NCBI GenBank assembly: GCA_030634235.1
Contig: DAOWBD010000020.1
Span: 1-10,798, forward strand
Reading direction: 5' to 3'
Origin: Candidatus Omnitrophota bacterium
Lineage (GTDB): Bacteria; Omnitrophota; Gorgyraeia; Zapsychrales; Zapsychraceae
Length of the DNA stretch: 10,798 nucleotides
Part shown: in pieces, positions 1 through 7,530 of the stretch
Numbering within the stretch: position 1 is the first letter of the stretch
Layout of the letters: every line of letters starts with the position of its first letter
Notes under the pieces: generated by a model
Seen by the model: only the letters and a program-made list of their open reading frames with translations
What the model was told of the DNA's origin: nothing
Databases searched by the model: none
Program-made: the position numbers and the translations under genes

Positions 1-2
1 AC

Positions 3-209
3 GCTCAAGCGCCTCGAGAGGCCTTGGGGCGTTATGAGGAGGAGGTTTCTTTTCCCGTTGAGGCGGATGTGGATAAGATTCGTAAAATGGGATATAAAGT
101 GGAGGCGACCGATCTTTTAGGCGTCACGGACTATGTCCGTCACGATTCATTAAAATTGAACGAAGCGATCATTCGGCTGATTGAAGCCCATCGCGTGATC
201 AAGCGATAA
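3..209 (+). CDS. C-terminal end of a YvcK/CofD-like protein (gluconeogenesis factor family), partial
   Basis: The reading frame is open from the window edge, so this is the last 68 residues of a longer protein whose 5' part lies outside; the internal TTG at 24 is not its start. The visible tail has the pattern Tyr-x-x-Glu, Pro-Val, a Gly-Tyr-Lys-Val strand, Asp-Leu-Leu, then VRHDSLKLNEAI. As I recall it, the YvcK family ends similarly, with an RHDP-type motif followed by a short helix. YvcK-type proteins bind UDP-sugars and affect carbon flux and cell-wall synthesis, and are often encoded near HPr or HPr kinase genes. The gene stops 6 bases before ptsH, which fits one operon. The family call rests on a short tail plus context and is moderate; without the Rossmann-like N-terminal part, function cannot be confirmed. 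Confidence 0.6.
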   Translation, partial: AQAPREALGRYEEEVSFPVEADVDKIRKMGYKVEATDLLGVTDYVRHDSLKLNEAIIRLIEAHRVIKR

Positions 210-215
210 TAAATA

Positions 216-485
216 ATGCCCCAGATTACTAAAGAAATTACCGTTAAAAATGCCCAGGGATTACACGCGCGTCCCGCGGCATTGTTTGTACAGATTGCCT
301 CACGATATAATTCGGAGGTGACGATCCAAAAGGATAATGAGCGGGTCAACGGAAAATCGATCATGGGGCTATTAACGCTTGGGGTGCAGCCGGGCGTCAA
401 AGTTATTCTTGAAATTGACGGAGAGGATGCAGAGAAGGTTATTGTTGAATTGGAAGAACTCTTAACAAAGGATATTGTTGCATGA
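216..485 (+). CDS. ptsH: Phosphocarrier protein HPr
   Basis: HPr is the small cytoplasmic carrier that takes phosphate from Enzyme I on a histidine and passes it to sugar EIIA domains or regulatory targets. The 89-residue length is normal. The active-site motif GLHARPAA gives His17 (His15 in the E. coli protein) and Arg19. The segment NGKSIMGLLTL places Ser48 at the position phosphorylated by HPr kinase (Ser46 of Bacillus), followed by the usual Met/Leu patch. Both sites are intact. The ATG at 216 has no convincing Shine-Dalgarno; with the upstream stop only 6 bases away, translational coupling is likely. The stop overlaps the ptsI start as ATGA. Identification is secure. Whether the protein serves sugar uptake or only regulation cannot be decided here because no EII gene is visible. 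Confidence 0.96.
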   Translation: MPQITKEITVKNAQGLHARPAALFVQIASRYNSEVTIQKDNERVNGKSIMGLLTLGVQPGVKVILEIDGEDAEKVIVELEELLTKDIVA

Positions 486-2257
486 GCGAGATCATCTTAA
501 AAGGTATTCCAGCAGCATCGGGCATTGCAGAGGGCCCGAGCTTTATTCTGGATAAGCAGGAGTTTATTATCCCGCCGAGAGCGATCATGGAGAAGGAAAT
601 TCCTATTGAGGTCGCCCGCTTTGAGGAGGCGCTTATTAAAACGCGCGAGGAGATCCTCGAGATCCAGAAGAAAATAAGTTCCGATGTCTTGAGCCAGCAT
701 GCACAGATCTTCGATGCCCATTTGCTGGTATTAGAGGACCGGATGCTTATTGAAGAGGTGATTAAGCGTATAAAGTCGGAGAAATTATCGTCGGAATATA
801 TTTTCTCGGAGGTTCTCAAAAAATATGTCAAGATTTTCTCAGCGATCGAGGATGAGTATTTGCGCGAGCGTGTCGGTGATGTGAATGATGTCGGCCGCCG
901 TGTTTTGAAGAACCTAATAGATGAAAATAAGCTTCATGAATTAGATAATTTAACGGAAGAACTGGTTATCGTCAGTCATGATTTGTCACCTTCAGATACG
1001 GCGAGTATGTATAACAAAAATATTAAGGCTTTCGTGACCGATGTTGGTGGTCGCACGTCGCATACAGCGATCATGGCCAAGACATTGGGCATTCCGGCCG
1101 TTGTGGGTTTGAAAGATGCGACTCTGCGTATACAGAACCAGGATTATATTATTGTCGACGGCCGTAAGGGGCTTGTTATTATTCATCCGACTGAAGAGAC
1201 GAAGACCTCCTACCGCAACTTGCAGAGCCGGATGGTTAAGTTCCGGGGGCAATTTGAGGAGATCAAGGATCTTCCTGCGGAGACGATTGATGGCGTGAAA
1301 ATTATTGTAGCGGCGAACCTGGAACTTCCCGAGGAAATTCCGGTTGTATTGGAACAGGGGGCTCAAGGGATCGGGCTATTCCGGTCGGAATATTTCTATA
1401 TGAACCGGGTTGATTTGCCGAGTGAAGAGGAACAATTTGAGGCTTATAAAAAGGTTGCTGAGTCTTTATCGCCGGAAACGGTGACGATACGGACCTTGGA
1501 TCTTGGAGGTGATAAGTTTATTTCCAGTTTAGAGATCCCGCGTGACATGTATCCATTTTTAGGATGGCGGGCGATCCGTTTTTGTTTGGAGCGTCCCGAC
1601 ATTTTCAAGACGCAACTGCGGGCAATTCTTAGGGCGTCGGTCTTTGGTAAGGTTCGTTTGATGTATCCGATGATCTCGGGTCCCAGCGAGCTTCGTCAGG
1701 CCAATGCGGTCTTGCGTGAAGTGATGACAAATCTCAAAGATGAGAAGATTCTGTTTGATGAAGACATATTAGTGGGTGTTATGATCGAGGTCCCGTCGGC
1801 GGCGATGACATCTGATATGCTTGCCAAAGAAGCCGATTTTTTCAGTATCGGAACCAATGACCTGATCCAGTACACGTTGGCGGTTGATCGTGTCAATCAA
1901 CAGACGGATGATCTCTACGATCCAGGGCATCCGGCCATTTTACGGTTGATCAAGCGGACCATTGATGCGGCCCATAAAGAAAATATTCCGGTCGGTCTTT
2001 GTGGCGAGATGTCAAGCGACCCGGTTTTGGCACTTATTTTGTTAGGGCTCGGTCTGGATGAATTCAGTATGTCTCCCGTATCGATTCCGCAGATTAAAAA
2101 GCTTATTCGGAGTGTTAGCTTAAAGGATGCGCAAGAGGTGGCTGAAGCGGTTCTGCAGCTTTCGACGGGAGAAGATGTGGGTGAATTGAGTAAAAGACGA
2201 CTGCAGGAGTTGGCTCCGGATATAATAAATGATGAGGGGAGTAATCAGAAAAAATGA
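482..2257 (+). CDS. ptsI: PTS Enzyme I (phosphoenolpyruvate-protein phosphotransferase)
   Basis: Enzyme I autophosphorylates from phosphoenolpyruvate and transfers the phosphate to HPr. At 591 residues it is slightly longer than the usual 570-580. The N-terminal part (about 1-145) contains the helical HPr-binding region. The swivelling phosphohistidine domain carries GGRTSHTAIMA with the active His194. The C-terminal PEP-binding TIM barrel (about 255-545) shows GLFRSEY (Arg301), LDLGGDK, the FLGWRAIR segment, GVMIEVPSA (Glu436, metal ligand), GTNDLIQYTLAVDR (Asp460, metal ligand) and LCGEMSSDP with catalytic Cys507. All key residues are present, so the enzyme should be active. The start overlaps the ptsH stop by four bases (ATGA), and the end overlaps the next gene in the same way, indicating a translationally coupled operon. 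Confidence 0.97.
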   Translation: MSEIILKGIPAASGIAEGPSFILDKQEFIIPPRAIMEKEIPIEVARFEEALIKTREEILEIQKKISSDVLSQHAQIFDAHLLVLEDRMLIEEVIKRIKSEKLSSEYIFSEVLKKYVKIFSAIEDEYLRERVGDVNDVGRRVLKNLIDENKLHELDNLTEELVIVSHDLSPSDTASMYNKNIKAFVTDVGGRTSHTAIMAKTLGIPAVVGLKDATLRIQNQDYIIVDGRKGLVIIHPTEETKTSYRNLQSRMVKFRGQFEEIKDLPAETIDGVKIIVAANLELPEEIPVVLEQGAQGIGLFRSEYFYMNRVDLPSEEEQFEAYKKVAESLSPETVTIRTLDLGGDKFISSLEIPRDMYPFLGWRAIRFCLERPDIFKTQLRAILRASVFGKVRLMYPMISGPSELRQANAVLREVMTNLKDEKILFDEDILVGVMIEVPSAAMTSDMLAKEADFFSIGTNDLIQYTLAVDRVNQQTDDLYDPGHPAILRLIKRTIDAAHKENIPVGLCGEMSSDPVLALILLGLGLDEFSMSPVSIPQIKKLIRSVSLKDAQEVAEAVLQLSTGEDVGELSKRRLQELAPDIINDEGSNQKK

Positions 2258-2991
2258 AGGCATTGATCTTAGCTGCCGGTTACGGAACAAGGCTTTACGC
2301 TTTAGTCAAAGATACGCCTAAGGCGTTACTTCCGATCCATGAGCGTCCACTTATTGACTATATTCTCGACCGGATCAAGGATCTCGATGGCCTTGATGAA
2401 TTGGTTCTTGTGACCAATGACAAGTTCTATTTAGTTTTTCAGGAATGGGCAGAGCAGCATAAGGATTTTCCGCACAAGATACGGGTGGTTAATGATGGGA
2501 CGAAAACGCCCGAAGATCGTTTAGGCTCGATCGGGGATATTGAATTTGCGCTGAAAGAAGCCCAGCTTGATGATGACGTGCTGGTAATCGGCGGCGATAA
2601 TCTTTTTGATTACAATATTACGGAATATATCGAATTTGCTAAAGCAAAATCTCCCTCGGTCAGTATCGGGCTGTATGATGTCGGGGATCTGCAGGAGGCA
2701 ACAAAATTTGGTATAGCCGGGTTGGATGATAATTCCAAGATCGTATCGTTTGAGGAAAAGCCCGAAGAGCCGCAGTCAACGCTTGTGGCGATGTGTTTTT
2801 ATTATCTTCCCAAAAATTCTCTTGGCCTTATCAATGATTATTTGGTAGAATCTAAAAAATCTGATACGGCTGGAGATTATATCCGGTGGCTTTATCAAAA
2901 AAAAGATGTCTATGGGTTTACATTTACGGGAAAATGGTATGATATCGGGAGCGTAGAGGCCTATAAAGAGGCACAGGAAAAATTTTGTTAA
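2254..2991 (+). CDS. Sugar-1-phosphate nucleotidyltransferase (NTP_transferase family)
   Basis: This is a 245-residue single-domain nucleotidyltransferase that should join a sugar-1-phosphate to a nucleoside triphosphate, giving a nucleotide sugar for envelope or polysaccharide synthesis. The N-terminus has the signature LILAAGYGTRL, followed by TPKALLPI, whose lysine (Lys23) contacts the phosphates. The metal-binding Asp115 lies in VIGGDNLF. Later come KFGIAGLD, EEKPEEP, the DTAGDYIRWL segment and WYDIGSVEAY, as in glucose-1-phosphate thymidylyl- or uridylyltransferase relatives. There is no C-terminal left-handed beta-helix, so it is not a GlmU-type fusion. The nucleotide and sugar specificity cannot be read from the sequence, so no gene symbol is given. 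The ATG overlaps the ptsI stop (ATGA), and a purine-rich GAGGGGAG at 2233-2240 may serve as ribosome binding site. Confidence 0.88.
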   Translation: MKALILAAGYGTRLYALVKDTPKALLPIHERPLIDYILDRIKDLDGLDELVLVTNDKFYLVFQEWAEQHKDFPHKIRVVNDGTKTPEDRLGSIGDIEFALKEAQLDDDVLVIGGDNLFDYNITEYIEFAKAKSPSVSIGLYDVGDLQEATKFGIAGLDDNSKIVSFEEKPEEPQSTLVAMCFYYLPKNSLGLINDYLVESKKSDTAGDYIRWLYQKKDVYGFTFTGKWYDIGSVEAYKEAQEKFC

Positions 2992-3032
2992 TCGATAAGT
3001 AATTAGGGAAAATACAGATAGTTTAGTATTAA

Positions 3033-3047
3033 AAGGAAAGGAAAGGT
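3033..3047 (+). promoter_or_regulatory. Ribosome binding site deciding the GTG start of metK
   Basis: A purine run containing GGAAAGGAAAGG ends about 5 bases before a GTG codon. There is no in-frame ATG at the start of the metK frame before the conserved ATP-binding GHPDK motif, so the GTG at 3053 is the only start that keeps the N-terminal strand. The surrounding gap (2992-3052, 61 bases) shows no clear terminator hairpin and no recognisable riboswitch. A weak TAGTAT at 3024-3029 could be a -10 box but has no matching -35. Confidence 0.7.
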
Positions 3048-3052
3048 ATCAA

Positions 3053-4225
3053 GTGAAAGGACAGTATTTTATTACATCAGAATCAGTTGGAAATGGGCAT
3101 CCAGATAAAGTATGTGATCAGATTTCAGACGCCGTATTAGATAAGGTCTTAAAAGACGATCCGAAAGGGCGTGTGGCTTGCGAAACATTTATTACAACAG
3201 GTCTTGTCATTGTTGGCGGTGAGATTACAACGACGACATTTGTTGATGTGCAAAAATTAGTTCGCAAGACTTTAATTGATATCGGGTATACGAATCAAAA
3301 ATATGGTTTTGACGCGGCGACTTGCTCGATTTTAAACGCTATTGTCGGTCAATCTCCTGATATTTCACAGGGTGTCGATGCCGGTGGGGCCGGTGATCAG
3401 GGTATTATGATCGGCTACGCGTGCGACGAAACGCCGGAACTTATGCCGCTTCCGATCATGCTCGCGCATAAACTGGTTAAGCGCATTGAAGATATTCGCA
3501 AGTCAGGTGAACTTGATTATCTCGGACCGGATTGTAAGAGCCAGGTAACTGTGGAATATCAAGACGGAACACCCACGAGAATAGATGCGGTTGTTCTTGC
3601 TTGTCAGCATACTGAGGATATTCTGGATGAAACGGGTAAGAATATCACGGCAGAATCCAAGAAAGAAATGATTAAAGTCATTGCTATGCCGATTGTTGGT
3701 GATTTGGTTGATGAAAACACGAAGTACTATGTTAATGAAACCGGTAAGTTTGTGGTTGGTGGCCCTCAATCGGGTACAGGTGTGACCGGACGTAAAATTA
3801 TTGTCGATACTTACGGTGGGGTTGTTTCTCACGGTGGCGGCGCTTTCTCCGGTAAGGATCCGAGTAAAGTCGACCGTTCAGCGACCTACATGGCCCGTTA
3901 CGTAGCTAAGAATATTGTTGCTGCTCAATTGGCCGAAAAATGCTGGATACAATTCGGTTATGCGATCGGAAAGGCCGAGCCGGTTAGCGTGATGGTCGAT
4001 ACATTTGGGACAGGAAAAGTGTCTGAGCAGAAGCTGGTTGATCTGGTGCGCAAGCATTTTGACCTGACGCCAAAAGGTATTATTAAGGAATTAGATCTCC
4101 TTAAGCCGATCTATCAAGCGACAGCTGCCTACGGGCATTTTGGCCGTGATGAATTTTCATGGGAAAAAACACCAAAGGCCGAAATTTTAGCCAAAGAAGG
4201 TTTAGCTGAAGCAACGGTGGCTTAA
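3053..4225 (+). CDS. metK: S-adenosylmethionine synthetase (methionine adenosyltransferase)
   Basis: MetK makes S-adenosylmethionine from methionine and ATP in the cytoplasm, supplying methyl groups for methyltransferases and other uses. The 390-residue length is close to the usual 380-400. Visible motifs, in order, are TSESVGNGHPDKVCDQISDA with His16, Asp18 and Lys19 (ATP and metal contacts), the GAGDQGIMIGYACDE signature, and the glycine-rich phosphate loop GGGAFSGKDPSKVDRS (residues 261-276). The C-terminal domain ends normally, including AAYGHFGRDEFSWEK. The start is GTG with a strong purine-rich ribosome binding site. The gene is followed 47 bases later by ahcY, so synthesis of the methyl donor is paired with disposal of its product. 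VGNGHPDK differs slightly from the common VTEGHPDK or VGEGHPDK but keeps the ligands. Confidence 0.98.
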   Translation: MKGQYFITSESVGNGHPDKVCDQISDAVLDKVLKDDPKGRVACETFITTGLVIVGGEITTTTFVDVQKLVRKTLIDIGYTNQKYGFDAATCSILNAIVGQSPDISQGVDAGGAGDQGIMIGYACDETPELMPLPIMLAHKLVKRIEDIRKSGELDYLGPDCKSQVTVEYQDGTPTRIDAVVLACQHTEDILDETGKNITAESKKEMIKVIAMPIVGDLVDENTKYYVNETGKFVVGGPQSGTGVTGRKIIVDTYGGVVSHGGGAFSGKDPSKVDRSATYMARYVAKNIVAAQLAEKCWIQFGYAIGKAEPVSVMVDTFGTGKVSEQKLVDLVRKHFDLTPKGIIKELDLLKPIYQATAAYGHFGRDEFSWEKTPKAEILAKEGLAEATVA

Positions 4226-4264
4226 GGTTATCTTAAATTAAGGAAGACAATCATAATGCGAAAT

Positions 4265-4270
4265 GAGGAG
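4265..4270 (+). promoter_or_regulatory. Ribosome binding site of ahcY, start ambiguous
   Basis: GAGGAG lies only 2 bases before the ATG at 4273 but 11 bases before an in-frame ATG at 4282. Neither spacing is ideal. As I recall, the family often begins close to the second methionine (MTAADDYKVKDISLAEWG here), so the protein may really start at 4282. An upstream ATG at 4256 opens only a very short out-of-frame reading frame. Confidence 0.55.
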
Positions 4271-4272
4271 TT

Positions 4273-5688
4273 ATGCCTACTATGACAGCAGCAGATGATT
4301 ATAAAGTAAAGGATATTTCTTTAGCCGAATGGGGGTACAAAGAAATTGCATTAGCTGAAGCGGAAATGCCGGGTTTGATGTCACTTCAGAAAAAATATGA
4401 AGGACAAAAACCTTTAGAAAGGGCGCGCATCATGGGCTCTCTGCATATGACGATCCAGACCGCTGTCTTGATCAAAACGCTGAAAGCTTTGGGGGCTGAA
4501 GTTCGATGGGCGAGCTGTAATATCTTCTCGACGCAGGACCATGCGGCTGCGGCCATTGCCGATTTAGGAGTTCCTGTATTTGCTTGGAAGGGTGAGACCC
4601 TTAAAGAATATTGGTGGTGTACCAAGAAAGCTCTGTCGTTTTCCGGTGGGCGCGGCCCGACATTGATCGTCGATGACGGAGGCGATGCCACGTTGATGGT
4701 GCACTTAGGCTATGAAGCCGAAAATAATCCTTCTGTTTTAGAGAAAAAGACTGATGCTGAAGATGAGCAGGAGTTACTGGCCAGTTTGAAAGAGGTGCTC
4801 AAGGAAGAACCTCAAAAATGGCATGATACGATCAAGGAGATCAAGGGCGTATCCGAAGAGACGACGACGGGTGTTCATCGTTTATATCAAATGATGGAAC
4901 AGGGCAAGTTGTTGTTCCCGGCGTTCAATGTTAACGATTCCGTCACAAAATCGAAATTTGATAATCTTTACGGTTGCCGGGAATCTTTGGCGGATGGGAT
5001 TAAACGGGCGACTGATATCATGATTGCCGGAAAAGTGGTTGTTGTTTGCGGTTACGGGGATGTCGGAAAGGGATGCGCGCATTCCATGAAGACCTATGGG
5101 GCACGTGTGATTATCACCGAAATCGATCCGATCTGTGCCCTGCAAGCGGCTATGGAAGGCTATGAAGTCAAAACGTTAGATGAAGCCCTGAGTGAAGGTA
5201 ATATTTATGTTACGACAACGGGTAATTGTGATGTAATTACAGCAGACCAGCTTTCTAAGATGAAAGATAAAGCCATTGTGTGCAATATCGGTCATTTTGA
5301 TAATGAGATTCAGGTGGCCCAGCTTGAGAAATTACCCGGCGTCACAAAGGTCAATGTTAAACCGCAAGTGGATGAATATTGCTTTTCTGATGGTCGTTCC
5401 ATAATTATTTTGGCCGAAGGACGGCTTGTTAATTTAGGATGTGCAACCGGGCATCCGTCATTCGTCATGAGTAACTCGTTTACTAATCAGATTTTAGCTC
5501 AGATCGAACTTTGGAAGAACGAGTATAAGACGGATGTCTACCGTTTGCCTAAGCAACTTGATGAAGAAGTAGCTCGGCTGCATCTTGCAAATGTTGGCGT
5601 GAAATTAACAAAGCTAACTTCTAAGCAATCGGCTTATCTTGGCATTCCGGTCGAAGGTCCATATAAACCTGAACATTATCGGTATTAA
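4273..5688 (+). CDS. ahcY: S-adenosylhomocysteine hydrolase (adenosylhomocysteinase)
   Basis: AhcY splits S-adenosylhomocysteine, the inhibitory by-product of methylation, into adenosine and homocysteine using a tightly bound NAD. The protein is 471 residues from this ATG or 468 from the ATG at 4282. The N-terminal substrate domain includes NIFSTQDHAAAAI and ETTTGVHRLYQM. NVNDSVTKSKFDN gives catalytic Lys226 with Asp230 and Asn231 (human Lys186, Asp190, Asn191). The NAD-binding Rossmann motif GYGDVGKG is at 260-267, followed by VIITEIDPICALQAAMEGYEV. CNIGHFDNEI, LAEGRLVNLGCATGHPSFVM and the conserved C-terminal tail ending KPEHYRY, whose Lys and Tyr reach the neighbouring subunit's cofactor, are all intact. 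It carries the roughly 40-residue insert near residues 150-195 found in many bacterial long forms. It pairs with metK upstream. Confidence 0.98.
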   Translation: MPTMTAADDYKVKDISLAEWGYKEIALAEAEMPGLMSLQKKYEGQKPLERARIMGSLHMTIQTAVLIKTLKALGAEVRWASCNIFSTQDHAAAAIADLGVPVFAWKGETLKEYWWCTKKALSFSGGRGPTLIVDDGGDATLMVHLGYEAENNPSVLEKKTDAEDEQELLASLKEVLKEEPQKWHDTIKEIKGVSEETTTGVHRLYQMMEQGKLLFPAFNVNDSVTKSKFDNLYGCRESLADGIKRATDIMIAGKVVVVCGYGDVGKGCAHSMKTYGARVIITEIDPICALQAAMEGYEVKTLDEALSEGNIYVTTTGNCDVITADQLSKMKDKAIVCNIGHFDNEIQVAQLEKLPGVTKVNVKPQVDEYCFSDGRSIIILAEGRLVNLGCATGHPSFVMSNSFTNQILAQIELWKNEYKTDVYRLPKQLDEEVARLHLANVGVKLTKLTSKQSAYLGIPVEGPYKPEHYRY

Positions 5689-5702
5689 AAGAATTGGAAA
5701 CC

Positions 5703-5723
5703 TTCGTCTTTTTGACGGACGAA
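5703..5723 (+). other. Small hairpin 15 bases after ahcY stop
   Basis: TTCGTC (5703-5708) and GACGAA (5718-5723) are inverted with a 9-base loop. A competing pairing of CGTC with GACG around TTTTT is also possible. No U-run follows, so this is not a standard intrinsic terminator, though it lies where an ahcY 3' end would be expected. Confidence 0.4.
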
Positions 5724-5726
5724 TAT

Positions 5727-5774
5727 GGCACGGATTTTCATTTAAGCCCGATTGGGACCATGATTTTCCGTGCC
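5727..5774 (+). other. Long interrupted hairpin upstream of the DUF4139 gene
   Basis: GGCACGGA (5727-5734) is the exact reverse complement of TCCGTGCC (5767-5774). Inside it, TTT opposes TTT as a symmetric internal loop, then TCAT pairs with ATGA, and the remaining loop holds a small CCC/GGG inversion. As RNA this would be an 8-bp stem, a 3x3 U-U loop, a 4-bp stem and a roughly 18-base apical loop. It could be a transcript-end stabiliser, an atypical terminator without U-tract, or part of a leader. No known riboswitch family was recognised. Confidence 0.5.
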
Positions 5775-5807
5775 TTCTCGTTTAAACGGGTAAGGCGATA
5801 AACCTTA
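5773..5807 (+). promoter_or_regulatory. Competing hairpins next to the DUF4139 ribosome binding site
   Basis: TAAGG at 5791-5795 can pair in two mutually exclusive ways. Upstream, its AAGG pairs with CCTT (5773-5776), extended by CTCG/CGGG around a TTTAAA loop. Downstream, it pairs with CCTTA (5803-5807) around a 7-base loop. The upstream form shares its two outer C bases with the preceding long hairpin, and the downstream form ends 3 bases before the AGGAG ribosome binding site (5811-5815). The geometry is suggestive of translational control, but the stems are short and may be fortuitous. Confidence 0.3.
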
Positions 5808-5821
5808 AACAGGAGAAAGAC

Positions 5822-7528
5822 ATGCGATCAAAAACGGCCATCAGGTTCATTAAGATCATTGTTGTTTTGGGACTGTTTTCTCTGAATATGGTGTCCGGCA
5901 GTTTTGCAGGGAATCTTCCGGCAGAGTCCTCGATCACGGAAGTAACGGTTTATCCGGGTTCGGCGCGTGTGACACGGCAGGCAAATGTCGACCTTTCGAT
6001 CGGAGAGCATAGCATCGTCTTTGAGGGGATTATTCCGCAACTGGATGAGAATTCTCTAACCGTGACCGGCAAGGGTACCGCGGATGTGAGGATTTTTGGC
6101 GCTTATATTAAGAGCGAATATTCCAAAGTCGCCGTCGACGTGCGTGTCGAAGAATTGCAAACATTGATCTTAGGCTTGAGCGATCAGATCCAGATGGAAA
6201 CTGCTACGATCGAGATATTACGCAAAGAGCGCGAGTATCTTGATTCGATCATATTATTTTCCGGGCATCAGGTTCCGAAAGATCTGGTAACGACGATGCC
6301 GTCGGTTGAAAGTCTTGAAGGTGTTCGTGGTTTTTTATTCGAGCGTTTTTCGGATGTGGAGAAACGCAAGCAAGCGGTCAATATCAAGATACGGGAATTG
6401 ACGAAGGAAAAAGAGGCCGCTCAACACCAGCTCAATGGATTGCGCAGTTCCGGAAGCAAACAGCAACGGCTGCTTATTATCGATCTCGAGTGTGCGAAAG
6501 CCGGGACGTTTGCTCTCGATGTTTCCTATTTGGTCCATGGGGCCTATTGGCGTTCCGTTTATGACGCGCGAGCTGCTTTTGATAAAGGAGAGGTCGAATT
6601 AACCTCGTTCGGCATGATCAAGCAGACGACCGGCGAAGACTGGGAAAATGTACATCTGACTCTTTCGACGGCCCAACCGACGGTCAGCGGTCGCATGCCA
6701 TATGTCGAGCCGTGGATCCTGAATCCGTATCACCCGATGAAGCGGGAACGACAGGCCTCTGGCATGTTCATACGGCAGAAAGCCATGATGGATGTTGACA
6801 AAGTTCAGTCTGATGCCTTTACGCTTAGTGAAGAGGTTTCGGGTATGCCGATGGAAAAAGAAGCAACATTGGTTTATTCCCAGACTGAACAGAAAGGGAT
6901 TTCTGTTGTTTATAAGATCGTCCGGCCGGTCACGATCAAATCGGATGGATCGGAGAATAAATATCCGATTTCCTCGCAGGTCTTAAAAGCGAACTTTGAA
7001 TATTCGACCTACCCACGCCTGAAGTTGTTTGTCTATTTAGGCAGCCGCGTTGTTAATTCGAAGGACTTGCAGTTATTGAGCGGACAAGTGAACCTGTTCC
7101 TTGACAGCGATTATATAGGGAAGTCAAGTATCGATAACATCGGGCCCGGCGAGGATTTCAATCTTTACTTAGGTGTCGATGAGAACGTCAAGATTAAGCG
7201 CAAACAGGTGTCGCGTAAAATGGATGATGTTCTGATCGGGGGGATCAAGTCGACGACCCGCACGACCACGTTCGAATATAAATTAACGGTTGAGAACTAT
7301 AAAAATAAAGATATCAATGTCCATCTTTTCGAGGCGATGCCCATTTCACAAAACGAGCGTATTAAAGTCAAGACGTTCGAGGTGAGCCAGAAGCCGAAAG
7401 ATAAGGATTGGAAGGACCGTAAAGGCGTTTGGCGCTGGGAGTTTTCTTTGAAGCCAAAGGAGAAAAAGGAAATCGTTTATTCATTCAGTGTCGAGCATCC
7501 GCGCGACATGAACATTCCGGGGATTTAA
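5822..7528 (+). CDS. Secreted DUF4140/DUF4139 (MuiA-like) protein
   Basis: This 568-residue protein of unknown biochemical role starts with a signal peptide: basic residues at 2-11, a hydrophobic core at about 12-26, and a likely cleavage after Ser-Phe-Ala at 27-29. It should therefore leave the cytoplasm. Residues about 37-135 match the DUF4140 pattern (ITEVTVYPGSARVTRQANVD). Two charged helical stretches, about 106-142 and 175-208, look like a coiled coil. From about 228 to the end is a DUF4139 beta-rich domain, with DVSYLVHGAYWRSVYDAR, GEDWENVHLTLSTAQP, and a C-terminus rich in WRWEFSLKPKEKKEI-type strands. Family members are sometimes named mucoidy inhibitor A, but that name does not establish function. 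A good AGGAG lies 6 bases before the ATG. The gene ends 2 bases before pfkA, so the two are probably co-transcribed. No membrane anchor or enzyme motif is visible. Confidence 0.85.
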   Translation: MRSKTAIRFIKIIVVLGLFSLNMVSGSFAGNLPAESSITEVTVYPGSARVTRQANVDLSIGEHSIVFEGIIPQLDENSLTVTGKGTADVRIFGAYIKSEYSKVAVDVRVEELQTLILGLSDQIQMETATIEILRKEREYLDSIILFSGHQVPKDLVTTMPSVESLEGVRGFLFERFSDVEKRKQAVNIKIRELTKEKEAAQHQLNGLRSSGSKQQRLLIIDLECAKAGTFALDVSYLVHGAYWRSVYDARAAFDKGEVELTSFGMIKQTTGEDWENVHLTLSTAQPTVSGRMPYVEPWILNPYHPMKRERQASGMFIRQKAMMDVDKVQSDAFTLSEEVSGMPMEKEATLVYSQTEQKGISVVYKIVRPVTIKSDGSENKYPISSQVLKANFEYSTYPRLKLFVYLGSRVVNSKDLQLLSGQVNLFLDSDYIGKSSIDNIGPGEDFNLYLGVDENVKIKRKQVSRKMDDVLIGGIKSTTRTTTFEYKLTVENYKNKDINVHLFEAMPISQNERIKVKTFEVSQKPKDKDWKDRKGVWRWEFSLKPKEKKEIVYSFSVEHPRDMNIPGI

Positions 7529-7530
7529 TT

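Noticed and set aside
24..209. Complete 61-residue small protein starting at TTG 24
   Set aside because: The frame is open upstream to the window edge and the sequence resembles the tail of a larger YvcK-like protein, so it is a fragment rather than a small gene.
439..831. 130-codon open frame on the minus strand
   Set aside because: It is antisense to ptsI, whose motifs and frame are unambiguous; the translated sequence resembles no known protein and looks like a shadow frame.
992..1366. 124-codon open frame on the minus strand
   Set aside because: It is antisense to the catalytic part of ptsI and has no recognisable domain.
2992..3052. Possible promoter or SAM riboswitch ahead of metK
   Set aside because: The gap is too short for SAM-I aptamers, has no matching core motifs, and the only -10-like TAGTAT has no -35 partner.
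3503..3832. 109-codon minus-strand open frame
   Set aside because: It lies inside metK, whose reading frame is fully conserved; nothing recognisable in the product.
5703..5774. Intrinsic terminator after ahcY
   Set aside because: The hairpins are real as inverted repeats, but no U-tract follows either of them, so the classical terminator call is not supported.
7429..7530. Upstream 34-codon extension of the pfkA frame
   Set aside because: It lies wholly inside the DUF4139 coding region, does not resemble a PFK N-terminus, and the ATG at 7531 gives the family-typical start and length.
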